Shown: positions 55,880 through 64,000 of the stretch, piece by piece
Layout: each line of letters begins with the position of its first letter
How positions within the stretch are numbered: the first letter of the stretch is position 1
NCBI RefSeq assembly: GCF_019578655.1
Contig: NC_063258.1
Location: 7,754,802-7,818,801 of the forward strand
Direction of reading: 5' to 3'
Source: Ricinus communis
Taxonomy: Eukaryota; Streptophyta; Magnoliopsida; Malpighiales; Euphorbiaceae
DNA length: 64,000 nucleotides
Position numbers and translations under genes: made by a program
Notes under the pieces: model-generated
Databases searched by the model: none
Told to the model about the DNA's origin: nothing
Seen by the model: the letters and a program-made list of their open reading frames with translations, nothing else

Positions 55880-56173
55880 ATAAGGATTGATCTAATACTT
55901 GTACAAATGTGAAAAAAGACAATTAGTTGATCGAGTTAGTATTATTCTGTTAATGATTGTGGATGAATCTTTTATAGGGAAGAAGGAACGACAAGAATTA
56001 GTTTATCGAGTATTGATTTTATTGTCCAAATTATTACAAACGAATCTTTTGAAGGAAAGAGGGAATGATGAGAATCGAGGCGCGCCCGATATTTCAATTT
56101 AGGATTTGCATTATTGGGATCTACATCATTCCATGTTTCTCTAAGCACGAGGACTCCTAATGACACAAGGTGA
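55880..56173 (-). repeat. Background repeat B, minus, with an internal duplication
   Basis: Two diverged copies of the same roughly 90-bp B segment stand side by side (55912-56000 and 56001-56088: GTTGATCGAG...GACAAGAA and GTTTATCGAG...GAGAATCG). It ends at element D. Confidence 0.7.
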
Positions 56174-56999
56174 TGAGAACCTCCAACCACAAGAACACAC
56201 GAACCCTATTTACGTGTTATAAACCCGTATATTACTTAAGTGCAAACCCAACAACAAATTGAAAATTCAGCCCTAGGATCCCTCTAAATCAGAATTAAGA
56301 TGATCAAGAATTAGAACCTAAAGAAAACTAAGTCCTTTAAACCCTAAGTCTAAACATGGCACAAAGATAGATCAATTCCTTGATAAGTGAAATGTGCATT
56401 CAATATGAATACAAAGAACAAGCAAATCCATTTTGCTTATGAAAATTCTCAATAATTCATTATTCTTTCTTGACATACGGCCAACATTCTTCTTAAAGAA
56501 GTGTTTAGGGTTTACAAATAAAGGAAAGGCCAAAATTACCCTTCCTAACCGAATGGACAAGTTCCATTAAGAAAAGAAATCCAAATCCTAATCTAATAAG
56601 GCTTTAAAAGCCCAAACATAAGTGGCTTATTGTTCAAATAAGAAATCCTTAAATAATAGCCTTATTTTATGCTAAATAAAAGCCTAAACAAATCCAAAAC
56701 TAACTAGGATATGTAGCCAACCTATTAAAAAAAGGGTTTGGGCTTCCATAACATTAAACAAAGACCAATCACATAGATCATTGTCTAGCCGCATACTCCT
56801 TGGCTTGGGCAACAAGTTTTCTTGTAATGCGCCTAATTGTGATGAATTAAGGTTGGCCAACTCTTGAACATAAGTGATCAATGCTCCATGAAGCTTCTTA
56901 GCTCTACTCCTTGTAATTGGACCTAAAGGTAAGCCCAATGGATCTTTAACAGCTCCTTGGTTATTCATGTCCTCTCCATCAAGCTCCTCTCCTACATCA
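56174..56999 (-). mobile_element. 3' LTR of D
   Basis: 826 bp; TGATGTAGGAGAGG at 56999 to ...GTTGGAGGTTCTCA at 56174 on the minus strand. The first 300 or so bases are open and continue the pol frame. Confidence 0.85.
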
Positions 57000-57175
57000 T
57001 TCCTTCCTTTTGAAAGATTCATCCTCAAATCAAGCTCATTCCCTACATCAAAAGGATGCAAATCAGAAACATTAAAAGTGCCACTTACATTGTACTCACC
57101 CCGCAAATCAATCTTATAAGCATTGTCATTTATCCTTTCAATGACTTGAAAAGGACCATCTCCCCAAGGGTTCAA
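56684..57175 (-). pseudogene. Integrase C-terminal end running into the LTR (D)
   Basis: 163 codons: NPWGDGPFQVIERINDNAYK (GPY/F-type), GTFNVSDLHPFDVGNEL, then across the polypurine tract and LTR border to LPLGPITRSRAKKLHGALIT and beyond. It overlaps the previous ORF by 4 bp in another frame. Confidence 0.85.
57000..57012 (-). promoter_or_regulatory. Polypurine tract of D
   Basis: Minus strand CAAAAGGAAGGAA directly before the LTR start TGATGTAGG. It lies inside the pol reading frame. Confidence 0.85.
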
Positions 57176-58003
57176 CTTTGATTTCTATTGATTAGGAAAC
57201 CTCTCTTATGAAAATGCACCCAAACCCAATCTCCTGGTTGAAAAACCATGGGTTTCCTTCTCTTATTCACTTTCTCTCCCACTTTAGCATTTTGCTTCTC
57301 AATTCTCTTTTTAACTCGTTTGTGCAACTTATGAACAAAATTTGCTTTGGTTGTACCTTCAACACTAATAAGCTTGTTAAGAGGTAAATGACTCAAATCA
57401 AGAGGAGTCAGTGGATTAAAACCATATGCAATTTCAAAGGTGAAGTTTGTGTAGTGCTATGAATAGCCCTATTATATGCAAACTCAACAAATGGTAACAA
57501 ATCCTCTTATGATTTCAAATTCCTAGAAATTAAAAGCACGAAGAAGTTGAATTAAAAGTCTTATTAATAATCACAGTCTGACCATCGGTCTATGGATGAC
57601 AAGTAGAAAACAACAATTTAGTCCATAATTTAGCTCATAACACACGCCAAAAATGACTTAGAAACCTCACATCCCTGTCACTAACTATAGTCTTGGGTAA
57701 TCCATGCAATCGCACAACTTCCCTAAGGAACAAGTCTACAATATGTGTAGCATTATCAGTCTTATGACATGGTATAAAATATGCCATCTTACTAAACTTA
57801 TCCACCACAACAAAAAAACTATCCCTACCTTTCCTAGTTCTAGGCAATACAAGAATAAAATCCATAGAAATATCTATCCAAGGCATACTAGGAACAGGTA
57901 AAGGTGTATACAATCCATGTGGTTGCAATTTAGACTTTGCCTTTAAACATGCAAGGCATTTCTCACATACTTTCCTCACATCATGCTTCATACATGGCCA
58001 CAC
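57172..58003 (-). pseudogene. Integrase core (D), frameshifted
   Basis: 57635-58003: [20 protein letters not shown] (zinc-binding Cys pair), [20 protein letters not shown] (first Asp), [20 protein letters not shown] and [18 protein letters not shown] (second Asp), then a stop. 57397-57634 holds HPQTDGQT-type and FVEFAYNR-type sequence in broken frames. 57172-57396 is the linker (LISVEGTTKANFVHKLHKRV, FQPGDWVWVHFHKRGF). Confidence 0.85.
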
Positions 58004-58437
58004 AAAATTTCACAGGTCTTATTCACACCAAAATTCCCCATCAAACTGCCCCCATGTGCCTCTCTCACTAATATCATGCGTAAAGAACAACTAGGAACAC
58101 ACAAGCGGTTTCTTTTGAAAAGAAATCCCTCACAGACATAAAAATATTCATAGGCAACTCCTTTAGCACAAGAAGTAAATATATCACCAAAATCATTATC
58201 TTAATCATACAATTCCTTAACAAACTTAAAACCAACAAGGTAGAATTAAGATTACTAAGTAAAGTGTACCTTCGTGATAGTGCATCAACTACCACATTTT
58301 CTTTACCCTTCTTGTACTTAACCACGTATGGAAAAGTTCTATGAACTTCACCCATTCAGCATGCCTATGGTTCAACTTATCTTGCCTCTTGAGATACTTC
58401 AAACTCCCATGGTCTATATGGATGACAAACTCCTTCG
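58004..58437 (-). pseudogene. RNase H end and integrase N-terminus (D)
   Basis: 58074-58355 starts [20 protein letters not shown] and RRYTL, followed by spacer sequence. 58356-58437 supplies [20 protein letters not shown] in another frame. The His ligands of the zinc domain lie near 58020-58075 in a broken frame. Confidence 0.75.
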
Positions 58438-59098
58438 GCCAAAGGTAGTGTTGCCATGTTTAAAGTGCTCGAACTAAAGAGTAAAGCTTCATATCATATG
58501 TTAGGTAATTTAAGGCTGCCCCATTTAGCTTTTCACTAAAATAACAAATCGGTCTTTGCTCTTGCATCAAAACAGCCCTAATTCCTACTCCGCTAGTATC
58601 ACATTCAATCTCAAAAGTTTTATCAAAATCGGGTAAAGATAACAAAGGTGCATGACACAATTTTTCCTTAAGTAATAAAAATGCATGTTCTTGTGCATCA
58701 CCCTAATGAAAAGGAATATTTTTCTTGACAAGTTCATTCAGTAGTGCAGCAATGGTACTAAAATCTCAGCCAAAGGTAGCGTTGCCATGTCTGAAGTGCT
58801 TGAACTAAAGAATAAAGATCCTTATCATAGGTTGGGTAATTTAAGGCCACCCCATTTAGGTTTTCACTAAAATAACAAATCGGCCTTTGCTCTTGCATCA
58901 AAACAGCCACAATTCCTACGCCGCTAGTATCACATTTAATCTCAAGAGTTTTATTAAAATCGGGTAAAGATAACAAAGGTGCATGACACAATTTTTCCTT
59001 AAGTAATGAAAATGCATGTTCTTGTGCATCACCCTAATGAAAAGGAATATTTTTCTTAACAAGTTCATTCAATAGTGCAGCAATGGTACTAAAATCCC
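58438..59098 (-). repeat. Tandem duplication within RNase H (D)
   Basis: Two direct copies of about 331 bp (58438-58768 and 58769-59098), each encoding [11 protein letters not shown](N/D)KT(L/F)EI, a C-D-T-S-G-V-G-I RNase H start and [11 protein letters not shown]. 331 is not a multiple of three, so the duplication breaks the frame. The copies differ at roughly one base in fifteen by eye, so the event is not recent. Confidence 0.85.
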
Positions 59099-59144
59099 TA
59101 ATGAGTCTCCTATAAAAACTAGCTAGACCATGAAAGCTCCTAAC

Positions 59145-59774
59145 CTAATTGATGTTGATAGGTGTCGGCCAATCCCTAATGGCTTTTACTTTCTCTTCAT
59201 CAAGCTCTAAACCTCTAGAACTAACAATAAATCCTAAGAAAATGACACTCTCTAGACAAAAAGTACATTTAGCAAGATTAGCAAACAACTTTTCTAACCT
59301 AAGAACCTCTAAAACTCTACGCACATACACAATATGCTCATCTAATGACTTAGAATAAATCAAGATATCATCAAAATACACAATTACAGATTTACCAAGA
59401 AACTCACGCAAGACATGGTTCATCAATCTTATAAATGTGCTAGGTGCATTTATTAACCCAAAAGGAATGACTAACCACTCATACAACCCATGTTTAGTCT
59501 TAAATTCCGTTTTCCATTCATCACCCTCTTTCATCCTAATTTGATGGTAACCAAAACTCAAGTCAATCTTTGTAAAGAAACAAGCACCATACAACTTATT
59601 AAGCATATCATCTAACCTAGGAATAGGATGACAATACTTTACCGTTATTTTATTGATTGCACGGCAATCCACACACATTTGCCAAACTCCATCCTTCTTA
59701 GGCATAAGAATTACTAGAATCGCACATGGACTCAAACTTTCTCGCACATAACCTTTTGTCATTGACTTCTCCAC
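59145..59774 (-). pseudogene. Reverse transcriptase (D)
   Basis: 209 codons: [84 protein letters not shown], catalytic [18 protein letters not shown] (Y-F-D-D encoded at 59367-59378) and [20 protein letters not shown], ending at WPTPININ. All catalytic aspartates are present. The frame opens at a Met inside the fingers; the upstream linker (59775-60233) has stops. Confidence 0.9.
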
Positions 59775-60233
59775 TTGCCTTTAAGCTGCTTTGTCTCCTC
59801 GAGATTACTTTTATAGGTTGGCAGCCTCATGAATGAAGTCAATTTGATGTTCTATACCCTTTTTTGGCGGCAATCCATTAGGCATCTCTTGGGAAAGACA
59901 TCATCAAACTCCTACAAAAGATCCAAAAACTCTCTCGGCAAGGAAAGATCAAGATTGTTAGTATTCAAATAGACATCTTTATAAGTAACAATAAAACACA
60001 TCTTATTGAATACAATGCATTTCGAATATCATTATCCCTTACCAAGAAACCCCTTTCTTTTTCTTACTCTCACTTGGCCAAATACTACCCTCACTCTCAG
60101 TAATGGGTGTGTGTATTATTTTCTTTTTATTTTTAGCCTCTACTCTCTCCCTATCTAATTTACATTGATCCTCATGCACATCCTTAGGAGAAAGTGGTGT
60201 AACAGTAATCTTTCTACCATCCTTAATCAGAGA
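59775..60233 (-). pseudogene. Protease-RT linker (D), broken frames
   Basis: Contains LPPKKGIEHQIDFIHEA-like sequence near 59825-59885 and a YVRDEITYSPLS/RKVTPL-like pre-linker near 60150-60230, with stops between. No separate gene. Confidence 0.65.
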
Positions 60234-60686
60234 CTATCGATTTAAAAAGCTGTCATGTATCATTTTCCTACCAAATTGCCAAGGCCTACCTAATAGGATG
60301 TGTCCGGCATGCATAGCAACTACATCATAAAGTACCTCATCTGAATATTTACCAATGCAAAATGATACTATGACTTGCTTACTAACCTTTATTTCACCAT
60401 AATTATCCAACCACATCAGTTTATATAGTTTAGGATGCAGAATAACATTCAAGAAAAAATTTTCAACCATTAATGTACTAGCAACATTACTACAACTACC
60501 ATTATCAATAATTACATTACATACCTTGCCTTGTACTTGGCATCTCGTGTGAAAAGTGTTGTCCCTTTGCTGCCCTAAAGTGTTTTCTTCACTCACTTGC
60601 ATATTGAGTGTGTGACTAGCAACCAAAGGGTCGCCTTTCATTGGATCTTCAATGCTATCATCACTACAATCCTCTAATGGTGGCAT
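60234..60686 (-). pseudogene. Protease (D)
   Basis: 150 codons: NTFHTRCQVQGKVCNVIIDN (about residues 43-62) with active site Asp-Asn-Gly where Asp-Ser/Gly-Gly is usual, then WLDNYGEIKVSKQVIVSFCI and GHILLGRPWQFGRKMIHDSF. The Asn replaces a residue of the catalytic triplet. Confidence 0.85.
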
Positions 60687-61105
60687 CTTATCTTCTTCCT
60701 CTTCTTTACTCTCAGATTCTCTCCATAGTCAAGAGTCACCACCGTATTCTTATTAGGACACTGGGAAGCAATGTGCCCTCTCCCCTGACACTTAAAGCAC
60801 TTGATGTCTCTTTTTTTCTCCTTACTAGGTTCGGTTTGGCTAAATCCTTTGTTGCCTACCTTTTTTTTATTTTTATTGACTTCCTTAGCAGCCCTTTCTT
60901 CACTCTTTTTGTTATTTTTCCAAGCATTAGACCAATTAGGCCTATTACTAGGAACCCCTCTAAACTCACTCCTAACCGCACCCCTAGCTTTCAAGTACTT
61001 TTCCACCCTAATGGCAAGGTGAACAAGCTCCTCAAGCTCCATATAATTTTGAAGCTCCACTCTATTCGCCACATCTCGATTAAGACCTCCTAGAAAATGT
61101 GCCAT
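60674..61105 (-). pseudogene. gag C-terminal half with zinc knuckle (D)
   Basis: 143 codons: MAHFLGGLNRDVANRVELQN, ELEELVHLAIRVEKYLKARG, a Lys/Asn-rich linker and the zinc knuckle CFKCQGRGHIASQC (C-x2-C-x4-H-x4-C). It overlaps the protease ORF by 13 bp in a different frame. It starts at an internal Met. Confidence 0.9.
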
Positions 61106-61666
61106 GGTGGACTCTCTATCTTTATTAAATCTGCTCGAGCCATCAGTAGCTCCATCTCCTTATAATAATCCTCCATATACCATGTGCCTTGCTTCAACTC
61201 TCTTTTCCCAGTCTATATAAGCCTCTTGGTCTGTCTTACCAATGAATGGAGGAATTCTAAGCTTAATGCTGCTCAGATTCCTATCTACCTGATCCTCACA
61301 GCCCCTCAATTCAGCGAGTCTATTACCTCTTCCTATTCCATTGCCTCGGCCTCTCCTATTTCCTCTACCATAGCCTTGACCAAAGCCTTCAAACTCCTCC
61401 TCATCAACGTACTCTTTCTCCTCATACTCATCCACCACACTAGCACCAAGCTGCCTATTATGTTGAGCAACTTGCAGCCTAGCTCTATTTTGCTCCATAT
61501 AACGCCTTTGGTTGTCATTCATGTCCAATCTTTGCGTCACCCTCTCTAAGGCTTCATTGATGTTTGCAAGTGTGTTATTAACCCTCTCATTTTGCCTCAT
61601 TTGTACCTCTGAAATCCCATGTGTGAGTGATTTTGAGTCATCACCCATTTCTCCTTCACTTGACAT
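61106..61666 (-). pseudogene. gag N-terminal half (D), capsid middle deleted
   Basis: From MSSEGEMGDDSKSLTHGISE: helical NNTLANINEALERVTQRLD, a Gly/Arg/Asn-rich segment RGNRRGRGNGIGRGNR, then LSSIKLRIPPFIGKTDQEAY and IDWEKRVE. Within a few codons it meets the MVYGG(L)L and stop, then AHFLGGLN. Roughly the central capsid is missing, so the particle protein would be defective. The Met at 61666 is the likely true start, just after the leader. Confidence 0.85.
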
Positions 61667-61669
61667 ATA

Positions 61670-62633
61670 TATTTTTCTTTTTTTATTTCTATAAAAGAAA
61701 AAGGTTAGTGCAAATAGAGAAATAAGGCCTCACAACACTCCCTCACGTGTCTACTCTCAAATAATGAGGTTGTTCACTCGTGTTTTCTCACAAATAATGC
61801 ACACACAAGGCTGCCCTCAAACCTGTCAAACTTGTGTCTAGAGTATTCTCATGTGAATCATTTTTCACACACAAATTTTATCACTAGCTTGCAAAGAATT
61901 TAGACCCCAAAGTTTAAAACACTTAGTTGATGCAAATAGGTAAAGAAAAAGGACAAAACAACAACTATCGCATGTATGATAGAAAATTAGAACCAACAAA
62001 TGATGGAAAACTCAAAAAGTGGCAAATAACATATTAAGAAACACAACTAAGATTCAATTGTATTTTATCCCCACTAGGCTGAATACATTTGATATAGACA
62101 GTCTATTAATAATATTTTGAATCTTAATATGATAAAAAAAAAAAAAGAGTTACAGTAAAGATGAAGTAAGAATCAAAGCACGAAGATAGAATTTTGAACA
62201 AGAATAATTTTTGCAATCAAAAGAGCTAAAACGGCTCCAATGACCATAATTTACAAAAGCATGGACTCAAATCAAATAAATGACCATAAAATCAATAGAT
62301 ATGATGAGAAACTAAAGGCTCTATAAAAATCACTTTTTTTGCAAAAACTAGCAATCACAAGATAAATGATCAACTAATTTTCAGGTTGTTCTTTCTTTTT
62401 CTCTTAACTTTTGATTTTTTTATATATATTTTTTCTTTTTCTTTTCTTCTTTTTTTTCAATTTTAATACAACTCGAAGCTAAAGATGAAGATGTGCAATC
62501 ACAAAAACAAAACTAGGCAATTCGGCTTGCAAAGGACAACAAAATATTTTTAAAAAAATATAATTTTGAATTTCAACAAGAAAATCAAACCAGACTTAAA
62601 AATAAAAATACATAACCTGATTTCAAGAGCCTT
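61670..62633 (-). mobile_element. 5' leader of D
   Basis: Close to 1 kb, A-rich with poly-A runs (62131-62145) and a T-rich block (62330-62460). No gene. Shares the CACTCGTGTTT-type leader words with elements I and C2. Confidence 0.6.
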
Positions 62634-62645
62634 GCTCTGATACAA
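62634..62645 (-). promoter_or_regulatory. Primer-binding site of D, tRNA-iMet type
   Basis: Minus strand TTGTATCAGAGC, one mismatch to the iMet PBS, five bases from the LTR end. Confidence 0.85.
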
Positions 62646-62650
62646 AATTA

Positions 62651-63451
62651 TGAGAACCTCCAACCACAAGAACACACAAACCCATTTTGCGTATTATGAA
62701 CCCATGTATTACTTGAGTGCAAACCCAATAACAAATTGAAAATTCAGCCCTAGGATCCCTCTAAATCAGAATTAAGATGATCAAGAATTAGAACCTAAAG
62801 TCTAAACACGCCACAAGGATAGATAAATTCCTTGATAAGTGAAAGGTGCATTCTATATGAATACAAAGAACAAGAAAATAAATTTTGCTTATGAAAATTC
62901 TCAATAATTCATTATTTTTTCTTGATATGGGGCCAACAACTACTTAGAAAAGTGTTTAGGGTTTACAAATAAAGGAAAGGTCAAAATTACCCTTCCTAGC
63001 CGAATAGACAAGGTCCATTAAGAAAAGAGATCCAAATCCTAATCTAATAAGGCTTTAAACGCCCCAAGATAAGTGGCTTATTGTTCAAATAAGAAGTCCT
63101 TAAATAATAGTCTTATTTTATGTTAAATAAAAGCCTAAACAAGTCTAAAACTAACTAGGATATGCAGACAACCTATTAGAAAAAAGGATTTGGGCTTCCA
63201 TAATATTAAACAAAGCCCGATCACATGGATCATTGTCTAGTCACATACTCTTTGGTTTGGGCAACAAGTTTTGTTGTAATGGGCCTAATTGTGATGAATT
63301 AATATTGGCCCACCCCTGAAGATAAGTGATTAAGGCTCCTCAAAGCTTCTTAGCTCTACTCCTTGTAATTGGACCTAAAGGTAAGCCCAATGGTTTTTTA
63401 ACAGCTCCTTGATTATTCATGTCCTCTCCATCAAGCTCCTCTCCTATATCA
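62651..63451 (-). mobile_element. 5' LTR of D
   Basis: 801 bp matching 56174-56999; the pol tail (LPLGPITRSRAKKL) is visible at about 63355-63400. A roughly 30-bp deletion lies in the AACTAAGTCCTTTAAACCC region near 62801. Confidence 0.85.
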
Positions 63452-63595
63452 TTCTACATCTAATACCTTAGGTTTGACAGCTTAATATACTTGAAGGGTC
63501 TAAGGTTTTCATTTATCTAGTTCTAGATAGATCTTAGGCAATGAAATCAAATTGCTTACGGGTATAATCCTTTGATATAGGTTAGGTTCGTATCA
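63452..63595. other. Unassigned 144-bp segment
   Basis: Ends GGTTCGTATCA, the same end as LTR C read in reverse, so it may be a minus-strand LTR start of an unlisted family. Nothing else in the window matches. Confidence 0.35.
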
Positions 63596-64000
63596 CAACT
63601 CCTCCCTAGTTCTTGATTTGACTTTAGTTTATTCATCTTTCTTTATTTATTTACTCATATTTAGCTTCTAATTTCTTCTTCTTTTGGAACGAGGGCCTTC
63701 ATACTATGAAAACTGCATGCAATCAAATATTTGAGCCTAGTGAGCATATTATTTTAGTTTTCTACCTTACAAAGAATTAAGTTACAGGTTCTTTCAAGAA
63801 CTTTGCGGACTTATAAAGACCCGCACTAGCGAACCTAAACTTATTGCTCACGTCCTTCCTTTCTTTTGTGTTCTTTGTCTATCCTTGTGTTTAAATCAAT
63901 TCAATTTAATCCTTACGCTTAGCCAGGGAAGAGAATAAAGAACTTGTGATTATCTCCTTATCAGATCCAAAATCCTACCTATGTTCTCCTTTGTTCTTTC
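63596..64000 (-). repeat. Background repeat B, minus, running off the window
   Basis: CAACTCCTCCCTAGTTCTTG to CCTATGTTCTCC; includes the ACTATGAAAACTGCATGC version of the TATA block (mutated) and the CACTAGCGAACC block. No gene. Confidence 0.75.

Larger units (their letters stand above)
56174..63451 (-). mobile_element. Gypsy element D with both LTRs
   Basis: About 7.3 kb on the minus strand: 5' LTR, Met PBS, leader, gag, protease, RT, RNase H (partly duplicated), integrase, polypurine tract, 3' LTR, in canonical order. RT and Gag are of the Met-primed chromovirus-like type; no chromodomain identified. No matching target duplication (GGTGA versus TTCTA), and B is not continuous across it, so the locus was rearranged after insertion. 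Many stops and frameshifts. Confidence 0.9.

Noticed and set aside
60801..61093. Plus-strand hydrophobic ORFs over the D gag region
   Set aside because: Antisense of Lys-rich gag sequence.
1..64000. Search for tRNA, rRNA and host exons
   Set aside because: No cloverleaf-like tRNA gene, rRNA core or plausible spliced host gene was recognised by eye. A dedicated scan could still find short items.

Overview
The window looks like nuclear heterochromatin of a flowering plant, probably a eudicot. It is built almost wholly from LTR retrotransposons of the Ty3/gypsy superfamily in several nested layers, set in a background of roughly 1-kb LTR-like repeats. The plant assignment rests on three things: primer-binding sites matching initiator tRNA-Met (TGGTATCAGAGC) and, in one element, the tRNA-Asp type typical of Athila; plant gypsy Gag/PR/RT/RNaseH/INT motifs; and plant LTR ends such as TGTAACACCC...GTGACA. 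I found no host gene, tRNA, rRNA, CRISPR array or bacterial-type operon. Nearly every coding stretch is a decayed retrotransposon gene. Family names (B, C, C2, D, E, E2, F, G, H, I, J, Athila A) are local labels used only in this annotation.

Layout. 1-1759: background repeat B with fragments of LTR family C. 1760-10705: Athila-like element A on the minus strand; its two LTRs look nearly identical, its target duplication CCTAG is kept, but its 3' end is inverted in place. 10706-15160: B, then truncated gypsy element I (minus). 15161-20275: B (minus) carrying a solo LTR C and a solo LTR G, each with recognisable target-site duplications. 20276-25744: B switches to plus and carries a solo LTR C2. 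25745-32554: a patchwork of E2 LTRs in both orientations and a plus-strand gypsy pol gene (J) split by a complete small non-autonomous element E, ending in a piece of LTR C. 32555-46741: long plus-strand gypsy element F, whose zinc-knuckle/protease segment is tandemly amplified to four copies of about 1,057 bp; the first copy is interrupted by a 2.84-kb solo LTR of Tekay type flanked by AAGAC. 46742-48261: integrase end plus 3' LTR of a G element. 48262-56173: B (minus) with a C-family 5' end, LTR H and LTR C2. 56174-63451: gypsy element D (minus) with both LTRs. 63452-64000: a short unassigned piece, then B.

How the parts fit together. Autonomous elements would supply Gag, protease, RT/RNase H and integrase; E (LTR-PBS-one ORF-PPT-LTR) would depend on those enzymes. 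All visible pol genes here are frameshifted or carry stops, so no element in the window appears autonomous. The points most worth a second look are the four-fold gag-pro amplification in F, the unassigned ORF of element E, the in-place LTR inversions in A and E2, and the B repeat with its recurring small ORF.
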